Positions 18,066-27,027 of a DNA stretch of 51,908 nucleotides are shown piece by piece (position 1 is the stretch's first letter; each line of letters starts with the position of its first letter). Location: NCBI RefSeq assembly GCF_014297285.1, contig NZ_JACOQI010000022.1, positions 1-51,908 on the forward strand, in the 5' to 3' direction. Both the position numbers and the translations under genes were made by a program. The stretch is from Dysosmobacter segnis (GTDB lineage Bacteria; Bacillota; Clostridia; Oscillospirales; Oscillospiraceae). The notes under the pieces are model-generated. The model was not told the DNA's origin. It ran no database searches and saw only the letters and a list, made by a program, of their open reading frames with translations.

Positions 18066-19175
18066 ATGGCAAAAGAGAAAGCCCCCGTGGCCAGTGCCGC
18101 CCCGGCGGAGGATCGGAAGCGGGCTATTGAAGCGGCTATGGGCCAGATCGAAAAAATGTACGGCAAGGGCTCCATTATGCGTCTTGGCGACCAGAATAAT
18201 TTGCAGGTGGACGTGATCCCCACCGGTTCCCTGTCCTTGGACGTGGCGCTGGGCGTAGGCGGTCTGCCCCGAGGCCGCATTGTGGAGATCTACGGACCGG
18301 AATCCTCCGGTAAGACTACGCTGGCCCTTCATGTGGCGGCAGAGGCCCAGAAAAAGGGCGGCGAGGTGGCGTTTGTGGACGCAGAGCACGCGCTGGACCC
18401 CACCTACGCACGGGCCTTGGGCGTGAATATCGATGAAATGCTGATCTCTCAGCCGGATACCGGCGAGCAGGCGTTGGAGATCACCGAGGCATTGGTGCGC
18501 TCCGGCGCCATCGACGTGATCGTGGTGGACTCCGTGGCGGCGCTGGTGCCCCGGGCGGAGATCGAGGGCGAAATGGGCGACAGCTATGTGGGCCTTCACG
18601 CCCGGCTGATGAGCCAGGCACTCCGGAAGCTCACCGGTGCGGTGGGTAAAACCAACACCATCGTCATTTTCATCAACCAGCTTCGCGAGAAGGTGGGCGT
18701 TATGTACGGCAACCCGGAGGTCACCACCGGCGGCCGGGCGCTGAAGTTCTACGCCTCCGTCCGCATCGACGTCCGCCGGATTGAGGCGCTGAAAAACGGC
18801 GGCGAGGTGGTGGGCAACCGCACCCGGGCCAAGGTCGTGAAAAATAAAGTGGCGCCACCCTTCCGGGAGGCGGAATTCGACATTATGTACGGCGAGGGCA
18901 TCGCCCACACCGGCGAACTGATCGACTTGGGCGTCCGGCTGGGTATCATCACCAAGGCCGGTTCCTGGTTCTCCATGGGCGAGGTCCGCATCGGTCAGGG
19001 CCGGGACGCCGCCAAGAAGTATCTGGAGGAAAATCCCGATATTGCCGCCGATGTGGAAGCGCAGATTCGGGCCAATTTCGATAAGCTGATGGGCAACCAG
19101 TCCCGGATCGCCGCTGCCAAGGCCGCCGGCAAGGCGGTGAACGTCTCCGCCGACGATTTCAACGATGAGGATTGA
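18066..19175 (+). CDS. recA: DNA recombinase RecA
   Basis: RecA forms filaments on single-stranded DNA for homologous recombination and triggers LexA self-cleavage. The product of 369 residues has Walker [10 protein letters not shown] (about residues 79-87), the [20 protein letters not shown] segment with the L1 loop, the L2 loop region [20 protein letters not shown] and the [22 protein letters not shown]-terminal part. The ribosome site is GGGAGGAAG. It overlaps recX by 11 nt, so its inhibitor is made in coupled fashion. Confidence 0.98.
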   Translation: MAKEKAPVASAAPAEDRKRAIEAAMGQIEKMYGKGSIMRLGDQNNLQVDVIPTGSLSLDVALGVGGLPRGRIVEIYGPESSGKTTLALHVAAEAQKKGGEVAFVDAEHALDPTYARALGVNIDEMLISQPDTGEQALEITEALVRSGAIDVIVVDSVAALVPRAEIEGEMGDSYVGLHARLMSQALRKLTGAVGKTNTIVIFINQLREKVGVMYGNPEVTTGGRALKFYASVRIDVRRIEALKNGGEVVGNRTRAKVVKNKVAPPFREAEFDIMYGEGIAHTGELIDLGVRLGIITKAGSWFSMGEVRIGQGRDAAKKYLEENPDIAADVEAQIRANFDKLMGNQSRIAAAKAAGKAVNVSADDFNDED

Positions 19176-19785
19176 CCGCATAGAAGCCTCCAAGCATAAG
19201 CGGGGGCGGGTGCTGGTATTCCTGGCAGACGGCAGTCTGCTGAAGGTGACGGAGCAGGAGCTGCTGACCTTTGGTCTGCGCTCCGGCGATGAATTGGACG
19301 AGGAAACCCTGACGCGGCTGAAGGAGGCCGCCGGGGTGTCTAACATCAAGACCACGGCGGCGGACCTCGTTGGCCGTCGGGCCATGAGCCGCCGAGACCT
19401 GGAGAAGAAATTGCAGGAAAAGGGAGCCTCAGAGACTGAGGCCCGCTATGCCGGAGAGTGGCTGGAAGCCATCGGCGCGCTGGATGACGGCGCCTATGCC
19501 GCCGCGCTGGTGCGGCACTGCGGCGATATGGGATATGGTCCCCGGCGGGCCAGAGAAAAGCTGCGGGAAAAGGGCGTGCCTCAGGAACTTTGGGACGAGG
19601 CGCTGGACGAGCTGCCCCCGGACGGGGAGCAGATCGACCGCTTTTTGCAAAGCAAGCTCCACGGCCGGTCCCCGGAGGATAAGGAGAAGAAGCGGCTGAC
19701 GGACGCCCTTTTGCGCCGGGGGTTTTCCTGGGGCGAGGTGAGGTCCGCCTGGGGCCGCTATGGTTCTGAGATCTGGGAGGAGTGA
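19165..19785 (+). CDS. recX: Regulatory protein RecX
   Basis: RecX binds RecA filaments and limits their growth. The protein of 206 residues shows the three-helix repeats of the family, with [36 protein letters not shown] and a C-terminal [19 protein letters not shown]. Its start lies inside recA, an arrangement typical of Bacillota and many other bacteria. Confidence 0.92.
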   Translation: MRIDRIEASKHKRGRVLVFLADGSLLKVTEQELLTFGLRSGDELDEETLTRLKEAAGVSNIKTTAADLVGRRAMSRRDLEKKLQEKGASETEARYAGEWLEAIGALDDGAYAAALVRHCGDMGYGPRRAREKLREKGVPQELWDEALDELPPDGEQIDRFLQSKLHGRSPEDKEKKRLTDALLRRGFSWGEVRSAWGRYGSEIWEE

Positions 19786-19908
19786 TCCCGGAGGTTATAT
19801 CCGCGGAGCCGAGGATCAGTCTCAAAGACTGTGAAATTTTTGGTTCTGATTGCGCATTCGTTATTTCCGCCCGGAGGGGCGTATTCGATCATACCGGAGG
19901 AATCCATT

Positions 19909-21231
19909 TTGAGCTATAATGTATCATTCATTTCCCTTGGCTGCGCCAAGAATCAAGTGAACTGCGAGCAGATGATGGCTCTGTGCGCCGAGGCAGGCTA
20001 CTCCATTCAGGCCCAGCCGGAGGGCTGCGATGTGGTGGTGGTGAACACCTGCGGCTTTCTGGCGTCCGCCTGCGAGGAGGCCATCGAGAACATTTTAGAG
20101 ATGGCGGAGCTGAAAAAGGCGGGGCAGGTGAAAAAGATCTTAGTCACCGGCTGCATGACCCAGCGCTATAAAGAGGATATTTTCCATGAGCTGCCGGAGG
20201 TGGACGGCCTGCTGGGTACCGGCAGCTACGGCGACATTGCCACGGCCATTGCCGAGGTGATGGAAAAGGGCGAAAAGCCCTGCCATCTGGGGAATATCCA
20301 CACTGCCAACCAAAGCGGCGAGCGCATTTTGTCCACCCCCCCTTGGTACGCCTATCTGCGGATCGCCGAGGGCTGCGACAACCACTGCGCCTACTGCGTG
20401 ATCCCCTCTCTCCGGGGAAAGTACCGCAGCCGTCCCATGAACGAGCTGCTGGACGAGGCGGCGGAGCTGGCCTCTGCCGGGGTCAAGGAGCTGATCGTCA
20501 TCGCGCAGGACATCACCCGGTACGGCACGGACCTCAACGGTGAGCATCAGCTGGCGAAGCTGCTGAAGGAGCTTTGCAAGCTGGACTTCCATTGGATCCG
20601 GCTCCATTACCTCTACCCCACGGACACCACCGACGAGCTGATCGACGTGATCGCCAGCGAGCCGAAGATCGTGAAGTATCTGGATATTCCCATCCAGCAC
20701 TGCAACGATACCATTTTAAAGGCCATGAACCGCCGGGACACCAAGGCGGACCTGCTGGCCCTGCTGAAAAAGCTGCGGGAGAAGGTTCCCGGTCTGGTGC
20801 TGCGGACCAGCCTCATTGCGGGCTTGCCCTACGAGGATGACGCGGCCTTTGAGGAGTTGTGCGACTTCCTGCGGGAGGTCCGCATCGAGCGGGCGGGTGT
20901 GTTCCCCTTCTCCCCGGAGGACGGCACGAAGGCGGCCCTCATGGAGCACGTGGACATGGAAGAGGCCCAGCGCCGCGCGGAGCTGGCGGTGGATGTCCAG
21001 TCTGACATCATTGACGCCTACAATGACTCCATCTTAGGTGAAGAGCGGGAGGTCCTCTGCGAGGGGTACGATTCTCAGGCTCAGATGTTCTACGGCCGCA
21101 GCTATGCTGAGTCCCCCGACATCGACGGACGGATCTGGTTCACCGCCGACAGCGAGATCACTCCCGGCAGCTTTGTGAATGTCCGCCTGACCGGCACCAT
21201 GGACGGTGAGACCACCGGCGAGCTTGTGTGA
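19909..21231 (+). CDS. rimO: Ribosomal protein S12 methylthiotransferase RimO
   Basis: RimO is a radical-SAM enzyme that adds a methylthio group to an aspartate of ribosomal protein S12. Three N-terminal cysteines lie in SLGCAKNQVNCE, VVNTCGFL and VTGCMTQRY, binding one 4Fe-4S cluster. The radical-SAM motif CDNHCAYCVIP binds the second. A C-terminal TRAM domain ends the roughly 440 residues. The start is TTG 19909 (LSYNVSFISLGC) because GGAGG ends 8 nt before it. An upstream ATG at 19831 would add 26 residues without family support. Confidence 0.94.
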   Translation: MSYNVSFISLGCAKNQVNCEQMMALCAEAGYSIQAQPEGCDVVVVNTCGFLASACEEAIENILEMAELKKAGQVKKILVTGCMTQRYKEDIFHELPEVDGLLGTGSYGDIATAIAEVMEKGEKPCHLGNIHTANQSGERILSTPPWYAYLRIAEGCDNHCAYCVIPSLRGKYRSRPMNELLDEAAELASAGVKELIVIAQDITRYGTDLNGEHQLAKLLKELCKLDFHWIRLHYLYPTDTTDELIDVIASEPKIVKYLDIPIQHCNDTILKAMNRRDTKADLLALLKKLREKVPGLVLRTSLIAGLPYEDDAAFEELCDFLREVRIERAGVFPFSPEDGTKAALMEHVDMEEAQRRAELAVDVQSDIIDAYNDSILGEEREVLCEGYDSQAQMFYGRSYAESPDIDGRIWFTADSEITPGSFVNVRLTGTMDGETTGELV

Positions 21232-21275
21232 AGGTGATTGTTTTTCCTTGAAAACCCTGCGAAAGGACGTATATT

Positions 21276-21797
21276 ATGAATTTACCCAATAAACTGACCA
21301 TGCTGCGGATCTTGCTGATCCCGGTGTTTATGGTGGTGCTGTACTGGGACTTCCCCGGCGCTACCTGGGTGGCGGTGGCCATTTTCATCGTCGCCAGCTT
21401 CACCGATCTGCTGGACGGGAAAATCGCCAGAAAGTACAACTTAGTCACGGATTTCGGCAAGTTTGCCGATCCTCTGGCGGATAAAATGCTGGTGACGGCG
21501 GCGCTGCTCTGGTTCGTGGAGATCGGCCAGATGCCTGCCTGGGCGCTGCTGATCGTCCTTGTCCGGGAGTTTGCCGTCAGCGGCCTGCGGATGATCGCCA
21601 GTGATAAGGGCCGGGTTATCGCCGCCGGTTGGTCCGGCAAGGTGAAGACGGCCAGCACCATGGTGTGCATTGTGCTCATGTTCCTGCCGATCCCCGGCTG
21701 GCTCAATACCGTGTGCGTGGCAGTGATCGCCATCACCACCCTGTATTCCGGCGTGGAATACTTTGTGCTGAACCGGGACATAATCGCCACAGCCTGA
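21276..21797 (+). CDS. pgsA: CDP-diacylglycerol-glycerol-3-phosphate phosphatidyltransferase
   Basis: PgsA makes phosphatidylglycerophosphate, the first committed step to phosphatidylglycerol and cardiolipin. The 173-residue membrane protein carries the CDP-alcohol phosphotransferase motif as DLLDGKIAR followed by DFGKFADPLADK, and several hydrophobic helices. It starts MNLPNKLTMLRI as relatives do, after GAAAGGACG. It lies 45 nt after rimO, in the usual clostridial order. Confidence 0.95.
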   Translation: MNLPNKLTMLRILLIPVFMVVLYWDFPGATWVAVAIFIVASFTDLLDGKIARKYNLVTDFGKFADPLADKMLVTAALLWFVEIGQMPAWALLIVLVREFAVSGLRMIASDKGRVIAAGWSGKVKTASTMVCIVLMFLPIPGWLNTVCVAVIAITTLYSGVEYFVLNRDIIATA

Positions 21798-21814
21798 GAA
21801 TTGAAATCAAAAAT

Positions 21815-21850
21815 GAAAAAGGTGCGGGAACTTAAGTTCCCGCACTTTTT
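21815..21850. terminator. Shared terminator between pgsA and the uracil-DNA glycosylase gene
   Basis: AAAAAGGTGCGGGAAC and GTTCCCGCACTTTTT form a perfect stem over TTAA. It serves both convergent genes and touches the stop codon of the minus-strand gene. Confidence 0.9.
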
Positions 21851-22421
21851 AACATTCAGTATACTCGCACAGCTCCCGGACCTTGGCCTGAATACTTTTT
21901 AAATCCAGAAAGGTCTCCGGGCGCTTCTGCTCATCCCGCAGCAGCGCCGCCGGGTGATAGATGGCCGTCATCTGGACGCCGCCCCGCTGGAACCACTGGC
22001 CGTGCTCTTGGGTGATCTTGAAATCTTCCTTGATGATGGCTTTGGCGGCGATCCGGCCCAGACAGACGATGATCTTGGGCTTCATCAGTGCTGCCTGCCG
22101 CCGCAGATAGCCGATGCAGGCATCCTGTTCGACATTCAGAGGGTCCCGGTTCTGAGGCGGGCGGCACTTCACCACGTTGGCGATGTAGACCTTGGCGCGG
22201 TCCAGATGGATGATCTCCAGCATATCGTCCAGCAGCTGCCCGGCCCGGCCTACAAAGGGAATACCCTGCTCGTCCTCGTGCTGGCCGGGGCCTTCGCCGA
22301 TGAGCATGATCTCCGCCGTCTCACAGCCGTCCCCAAACACCACGTGGGTCCGGGTGTCCGCCAGCGCACAGCCCCGACAGGCGTTGCATTCCTGTTTTAA
22401 GCACTCCCAGCTATCCGCCAT
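21849..22421 (-). CDS. Family 4 uracil-DNA glycosylase
   Basis: The enzyme removes uracil from DNA and has an iron-sulfur cluster. The N-terminal cysteines in ECNACRGC and later ones fit cluster binding. The catalytic motifs are GEGPGQHEDEQGIPFVGRAGQLLD and the C-terminal IYHPAALLR. The start at 22421 (MADSWECLKQ) is preferred because relatives begin there; a longer open frame to 22691 is non-conserved, basic and overlaps the next gene. GGGGGATCC is its weak ribosome site. It gives about 190 residues, the usual size. Confidence 0.92.
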   Translation of the reverse strand: MADSWECLKQECNACRGCALADTRTHVVFGDGCETAEIMLIGEGPGQHEDEQGIPFVGRAGQLLDDMLEIIHLDRAKVYIANVVKCRPPQNRDPLNVEQDACIGYLRRQAALMKPKIIVCLGRIAAKAIIKEDFKITQEHGQWFQRGGVQMTAIYHPAALLRDEQKRPETFLDLKSIQAKVRELCEYTEC

Positions 22422-22545
22422 AGGATCCCCCGCCTTTCTGAAATAGCTTTGTTTGAGTATAGCATATTGTTTTCTCCCGCGCAAGCGTATAAGGCGGTGG
22501 CGGCCTGCCGATACTGACAGGGCATCAAGCAGAGGAGGGCGGCGT

Positions 22546-23085
22546 ATGGCGGAATTTTTGTGGATCTTCTGGAGCTTCAGCCTTTTAGGATGGGTGCTGG
22601 AGCGGCTGTTTGCTGCCGTGACCCGGTCTCCCCGGCGGAGGAGACGATGTCTACTGCTCCTGCCGCTCTGCCCGGTGTACGGACTGGGCATGGCGGCGGT
22701 GCTGGCCCTGCCGCCGAGCCTTCGTTCCGAGTGGCCGCTCTACCTCTGGGGCGGGCTGACCGCCACCGCCGTGGAGTATATTTACCACTGGTGGGGGGAG
22801 ACCTTTTTGGGAGTGTCCTTCTGGGACTACACCGGGGTTTTTGGAAATTTCTGTGGTCGGGTGTGTTTGCCGTTTTCCCTGGCGTGGGGACTGCTGCTGT
22901 TCCCGGCTGTCTATCTGGTGACGCCGCCGGTGGTGGCGCTGGCGGACCGTGTTCCCGTCGGCGTGACGTGGTGGCTGTTGTTGGCCTTTACCGCCGACGC
23001 TGTGTGCTCCCTCCGCTTTTTGGCGGTGACCCATGACCTTGAAGCCCTGCGGGCTGCCGTCTGGCCGGTGTCAGCTGACCGCTGA
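22546..23085 (+). CDS. Putative ABC-transporter-permease-like membrane protein (CmpB family)
   Basis: The protein of 179 residues has four to five membrane helices. It shows the layout FWSFSLLGWVLER, PLCPVYGLGM, VEYIYHWWGETFLGVSFWDYTG and GRVCLPFSLAWGLL typical of the CmpB-like family (PF06541), whose role in transport is assumed rather than shown. GAGGAGGGCGG lies directly before the ATG at 22546. It is divergent from the glycosylase gene. Confidence 0.75.
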   Translation: MAEFLWIFWSFSLLGWVLERLFAAVTRSPRRRRRCLLLLPLCPVYGLGMAAVLALPPSLRSEWPLYLWGGLTATAVEYIYHWWGETFLGVSFWDYTGVFGNFCGRVCLPFSLAWGLLLFPAVYLVTPPVVALADRVPVGVTWWLLLAFTADAVCSLRFLAVTHDLEALRAAVWPVSADR

Positions 23086-23121
23086 TTGTGCAAAGACAGC
23101 CAAGTGCCTGACCGGTTTATC

Positions 23122-23150
23122 TTGTCGCAAGCCATTTTTTGTGGTATTCT
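23122..23150 (+). promoter_or_regulatory. Promoter of the following membrane protein gene
   Basis: TTGTCG (23122-23127) and TATTCT (23145-23150) are separated by 17 bp. Confidence 0.6.
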
Positions 23151-23195
23151 GTTGCAATGATGAGCGGTCATAGCCGCCGGACAGGAGGAACCATA

Positions 23196-24077
23196 TTGAA
23201 AAAAACAAGAAAAGAGCGGGGCTGGCTGAAAAAGACGTTCAAGCGGGCCATGGACAAGGAACTGCGGGAACATAAAAGCTCGTTCATCGTCTTTTATATT
23301 CTGCGGGCCTTGGTGATCGTATCTCTGGTGCGCCAGATCATTCTGGATAACTACGAGGGTGCGTTTTTCTGTATTCTGACCATCGTGCTGCTGTATGTGC
23401 CAAGCTGGGTGCAGGTCCGGCTGCGGATCGAGCTGCCGCCGCCCCTGGAAATTACGATCCTCTGCTTCATTTTCGCGGCCGAGATCTTGGGAGAGGTCAA
23501 CGCCTTCTATGTCAATGTGCCCCATTGGGACACCATGCTCCACACCATCAACGGCTTTTTGGCGGCGGCGGTGGGCTTTTCTCTGGTGCTGCTGCTCAAC
23601 GACAATGAAAAGCTGACCTTCGATCTGTCGCCATTCTTTTTGGCGATGGTGGCGTTTTGCTTTTCCATGACCATCGGCGTTCTGTGGGAATTTTTTGAGT
23701 TCGGCATGGACTGGTTCTTCCATACGGATATGCAGCGGGATACCGTCATCAACGCCATCTACTCCGCCAGTCTGGACCCTACCCGGACCAATAAGGTAGT
23801 GGCGGTGAAGGAGATCCACGATGTGGTCATCAACGGCGAGAATCTGGGCCTGGGCGGCTATCTGGACATCGGTCTCATTGACACTATGAAGGATCTGCTG
23901 GTGAATTTCGTGGGCGCGGTGGTGTTCTCCGTGGCCGGGTATTTCTACGCCCGGAGCAAGGGCAAAAAGCGGGCAGCGGCGCTGAACTTCGTGCCCAGCA
24001 AGAAAAATGAAGATCACGATTACCTCCAGCAGGCCCGTGAAAACGGCCCGGATCTCCCTGAAAAAAGGAAGAAATAA
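23196..24077 (+). CDS. DUF2238-like integral membrane protein
   Basis: The protein of 293 residues has about six to seven hydrophobic helices and the sequence WDTMLHTINGFLAAAVGFSLVLLL, followed by IGVLWEFFEFGMDWFF. Both resemble YjdF/DUF2238 membrane proteins. An extracytoplasmic insertion (DMQRDTVINAIYSASLDP) comes before the last helix, and the C-terminus is charged. TTG 23196 is chosen because ACAGGAGGAACC precedes it; ATG 23157 lacks a ribosome site. Function is unknown. Confidence 0.7.
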   Translation: MKKTRKERGWLKKTFKRAMDKELREHKSSFIVFYILRALVIVSLVRQIILDNYEGAFFCILTIVLLYVPSWVQVRLRIELPPPLEITILCFIFAAEILGEVNAFYVNVPHWDTMLHTINGFLAAAVGFSLVLLLNDNEKLTFDLSPFFLAMVAFCFSMTIGVLWEFFEFGMDWFFHTDMQRDTVINAIYSASLDPTRTNKVVAVKEIHDVVINGENLGLGGYLDIGLIDTMKDLLVNFVGAVVFSVAGYFYARSKGKKRAAALNFVPSKKNEDHDYLQQARENGPDLPEKRKK

Positions 24078-24081
24078 AGAA

Positions 24082-24304
24082 ACCCGGAAACACGTTAGAT
24101 GTTTCCGGGCGAGACTGTCAATAAAAAAGTAGTAAATTCTCCGCGACGGTAAGGAAGGGTGTGCGCGGGAAACCCAAGAGGGGTGTCCCGCGCCATTAAA
24201 ATCCTAAGTTTTCAGAACTTTTATGAAGTTCTGAAAACTTGCTCAGCGGGGAGAAAAGACTTTTTCGACACGCTGACCCGGAAACACGTTAGATGTTTCC
24301 GGGC
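24082..24304. repeat. 29-bp direct duplication of a terminator hairpin flanking a MITE-like element
   Basis: The 29-bp block containing CCCGGAAACA...TGTTTCCGGG occurs at 24082-24110 and again, identically, at 24276-24304. Only the second copy has the T tract (CCTTTTT). The copies touch both ends of the inserted element, so they look like an unusually long target-site duplication. Confidence 0.85.
24111..24275. mobile_element. MITE-like interspersed repeat, copy 1 (165 bp)
   Basis: The left end GAGACTGTCAATAAAAAAGT and the right end (minus-strand reading CAGCGTGTCGAAAAAGTC) are imperfect inverted repeats; both continue to a CTCC-CGC box. The interior has a GCGCGGGA/TCCCGCGC palindrome and a hairpin AGTTTTCAGAACTT/AAGTTCTGAAAACT. 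It has no coding capacity. The last 85 bp nearly match copy 2 at 28796-29179. A non-autonomous transposon is the simplest reading. Confidence 0.75.
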
Positions 24305-24308
24305 CTTT

Positions 24309-24836
24309 TTACACTTTTTTCCGGGGAAATGACTGCGCCAGCTTTGTTCCCAGCCAACCTGCCAGAATACCCACGGCAGCGCCCCCCAGAATGTCTGTGG
24401 GCCAGTGGGCGTAGAGGTACAGCCGGGACAGGGCGATGACCACGGCCAGCGCCAGCGCTGGCTTCCAAAGGCGGCTGTTCGCTGTTTTCAGCGCGGCCAC
24501 CGATGCGAAGGAGGCTGCCGTGTGGCCGGAGGGGAAGGAGGCGTCCACAGGCGGCGGGATCAGCAAGGAGACGGTGGGGTTGACGGCGAAGGGCCGTACC
24601 CGACCGATGAGCGGCTTGAGGGCGAGGTTGCAAAACAGAAGATCCAGAGCCAACCCGCAGGCCACACAGGTCCCCAGCTTTCTGGTCTTTGGGATCGCCA
24701 GCAGGATCGCCGCCAGTAAGATCCACACCTCACCGTGGTCGCAGATCCGGCTGACTGGCACCATGACGGCATCCAGAACGCCGCAGCGCAGGTGAGCCTG
24801 TATCCAGTTCAAAATTGTCAGTTCAAAGGCTTGCAT
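24309..24836 (-). CDS. PAP2-family membrane phosphatase
   Basis: The 175-residue protein has five to six membrane helices and the three PAP2 motifs: KPLIGRVRP, PSGHTAASF and SRLYLYAHWPTD with the catalytic histidines. Likely substrates are lipid phosphates such as undecaprenyl pyrophosphate or phosphatidylglycerophosphate. The ATG at 24836 follows GAAAGGACC. The duplicated terminator with the T tract at 24276-24308 abuts its stop codon. Confidence 0.9.
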   Translation of the reverse strand: MQAFELTILNWIQAHLRCGVLDAVMVPVSRICDHGEVWILLAAILLAIPKTRKLGTCVACGLALDLLFCNLALKPLIGRVRPFAVNPTVSLLIPPPVDASFPSGHTAASFASVAALKTANSRLWKPALALAVVIALSRLYLYAHWPTDILGGAAVGILAGWLGTKLAQSFPRKKV

Positions 24837-24891
24837 CGTTTCGGTCCTTTCCTATTCGCTGTGGGCCATCATACCATATCCGCCGCAAAAA

Positions 24892-24929
24892 GAAAAGTGC
24901 CTTTCCACGAATGGAAAGGCACTTTTTCA
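24892..24929 (-). terminator. Terminator of the NhaC-family transporter gene
   Basis: AAAGTGCCTTTCCA and TGGAAAGGCACTTT form a 14-bp stem over CGAA, with T/A tracts. Confidence 0.9.
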
Positions 24930-24935
24930 ATGAGT

Positions 24936-26564
24936 TTACGCGGCCTTGCGGCGCTCCATGCTGCGGATGACGAACAGAACGCACAGCATCAGCGCAAAGC
25001 TGACGGCCCAGGTAATATACACGTTCTGGACGAAACCGGCCACGATGAAGCCAACCACGCAGACACCGGCCACCGTCAGCACATAGGGGATCTGGGTGGC
25101 AACGTGCTCCAGATGGTCACACTGGGCGCCGGCGGAGGCCATGATGGAGGTATCGGAGATGGGGGAGCAGTGGTCACCCATCACAGCGCCGGCACAGCAG
25201 GCGGAGATACCGATGATGAGCAGCTCGCTGGAAGCGGGGAAAATAGCGGTAACAATGGGGATCAGGATGCCGAAGGTACCCCAGGAGGTGCCGGAGGCGA
25301 AGGCCAGAATACAGGCCACCACGAAAATCACGGCAGGGAGCATAGAGTACAGCGTAGCGGCGGCGCCTTCCATGAGGTCATGGACATAGATGCTGGCGCC
25401 CAGAGAGGTGATGGTAGCCTTCAGAGAGACGGCCAGGGTCAGGATCAGGATGGGGGAGATCATGGCGTTGAAGCCCTTGGGGATGCAGGCCATGGCGTCC
25501 TTGAAGGTGATGACCCGGCGGGCCACCAGATAGATGACGGTGAAGAGCAGAGCAATGATGCCGCCCCAGGGCAGACCCATGAAGGCGTCGGTATTGCCGA
25601 AGGCGCCGATGAAGTCTCCGGCGCAGTCGGTGCCGCCCCAGGCATCCACGCCGAAGAAGCCGCCCACGTAGATCATGCCGGTGGTGCACACGGCGATCAG
25701 CACCAGAACAGGGAGCAGCAGGTCGATGACCTTGCCCTTGGGGTTCACGGCTTCATCCTCTGCGTTTTCCAGAGCGGAGAGGTCACCGGTCTCCTGGGCC
25801 TTGCGCTCATAGGTCCGCATGGGACCGTAATCAAACTGCATGAAGGACAGGGCGATGATAAAGACGAAGGTCAGCAGGGAGTAGAGGTTGTAGGGAATGG
25901 CCTTGATAAAGAGCTGGATGCCGCTGATGCCGGTGTCCAGACCCTCGGCGGTGGAGGAAACGGCGGCGGCCCAGGAGGAGATAGGGGCGATCATGCACAC
26001 GGGGGCGGCGGTGGCGTCAATGAGGTAGGCCAGCTTGGGGCGGGAGATCCGGTGGCTGTCGGTGACGGGCCGCATGACGGTGCCCACGGTGAGGCAGTTG
26101 AAATAGTCATCGATGAAGATCAGAATGCCCAGCAGGAAGGTAGCAAGGGAAGCCCCCACCTTGGTCTTAATGTTTTTTGATGCCCAGCGGCCGAAGGCAG
26201 CGGAACCGCCGGCGGCGTTCACCAGTGCCACGATGATACCCAGCAGGACAAGGAACAGGAAGATACCGGCGTTGTCTTTGATGGCGGCCACCAGGCCGTC
26301 GTTGACGATCATGTTCAGCGCGCCGATGGGAGAAAAGCCCTGAGAGAACAGAGCGCCTACCGTGACGCCGATGAACAGAGAGCTGTACGCCTCCTTGGTG
26401 ATAAGGGCCAGAGTGATGGCGATGACGGGGGGCACCAGTGCCCAGAACGTACCGTACATGCTGTTGGTGGATGCGCCGTCCTCAACAGCCAGAGCGCTGA
26501 CACACAGCAGCGCGGCGGCGGTCATGACCAGCAGGGCCGTCCGCAGTAGGGGATGCTTTTTCAT
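24936..26564 (-). CDS. lysW: NhaC-family transporter, probable lysine permease
   Basis: The protein of 542 residues starts with a signal-like helix (LLRTALLVMTAAALLCVSALA) and has about eleven membrane helices. NhaC landmarks include IFIDDYFNCLTVGTVMRP and ISSWAAAVSS. The family is annotated as Na+/H+ antiporters, but the gene sits behind a lysine riboswitch. Members under such control (the LysW group) are predicted lysine transporters. The start at 26564 has AAAGGAG 8 nt upstream. Substrate assignment is inference from the regulator. Confidence 0.85.
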   Translation of the reverse strand: MKKHPLLRTALLVMTAAALLCVSALAVEDGASTNSMYGTFWALVPPVIAITLALITKEAYSSLFIGVTVGALFSQGFSPIGALNMIVNDGLVAAIKDNAGIFLFLVLLGIIVALVNAAGGSAAFGRWASKNIKTKVGASLATFLLGILIFIDDYFNCLTVGTVMRPVTDSHRISRPKLAYLIDATAAPVCMIAPISSWAAAVSSTAEGLDTGISGIQLFIKAIPYNLYSLLTFVFIIALSFMQFDYGPMRTYERKAQETGDLSALENAEDEAVNPKGKVIDLLLPVLVLIAVCTTGMIYVGGFFGVDAWGGTDCAGDFIGAFGNTDAFMGLPWGGIIALLFTVIYLVARRVITFKDAMACIPKGFNAMISPILILTLAVSLKATITSLGASIYVHDLMEGAAATLYSMLPAVIFVVACILAFASGTSWGTFGILIPIVTAIFPASSELLIIGISACCAGAVMGDHCSPISDTSIMASAGAQCDHLEHVATQIPYVLTVAGVCVVGFIVAGFVQNVYITWAVSFALMLCVLFVIRSMERRKAA

Positions 26565-26655
26565 GGAGATTCTCCTTTCATTTTTGGGCCGCAGCCCATG
26601 CAACCGGAGAATACGCGTGAACTCCATCCTGTCAAAGCACATTGTGTTTCAGAAC

Positions 26656-26900
26656 AAAAAATGGAGCCATGACATTCCGCCATGACTCCATTTGAAGGTC
26701 TCATTTCACCAAACAGATCCATGACAGCGCCCCGCCCGTTTCCGGGCGACAGTCCGGCGGATGTTTTCCGACGGCCCAGGCACCGACCCGCCAGGCAGCG
26801 GTACGGCCCTTCGGCGGCTAACCCTTTCCCCATCCTCTATGCCTGTCTGCCGGATGGTTACTCTTATCAGCCGCGCCTCTATCATGCGTTATCCAGTTGT
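26656..26900 (-). promoter_or_regulatory. Lysine riboswitch with terminator
   Basis: On the minus strand the leader contains the L-box landmarks in order: GATAGAGGCGCGG, AAGAGTAAC, GGGGAAAGGG and GCCGCCGAAGGGC, then the P4/P5 stems and a closing CCGGACTGTC region. The aptamer spans about 26725-26895. It is followed by a perfect GGAGTCATG...CATGGCTCC-type hairpin with TTTTTT (26656-26693), the intrinsic terminator. Lysine binding should stop transcription before the transporter gene. Confidence 0.88.
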
Positions 26901-26910
26901 ATCCTACCCT

Positions 26911-26938
26911 ATTATAGGTGAATTTCCGAACTTGTCAA
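26911..26938 (-). promoter_or_regulatory. Promoter of the lysine riboswitch transcript
   Basis: On the minus strand a perfect TTGACA (26938-26933) and a perfect TATAAT (26916-26911) are separated by 16 bp. Confidence 0.85.
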
Positions 26939-26968
26939 CGGTTTCTTCACAAAATGTTTATATTTTGC

Positions 26969-27008
26969 AAAAAGAACAGGGAACGCCGCGTTTTTGGCGT
27001 TCCCTGTT
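26969..27008 (-). terminator. Terminator of the uracil permease gene
   Basis: AACAGGGAACGCC and GGCGTTCCCTGTT form a 13-bp stem between the permease stop codon and the lysine transporter promoter. Confidence 0.88.
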
Positions 27009-27027
27009 GGAAAAGTGCTGTCAGAAA

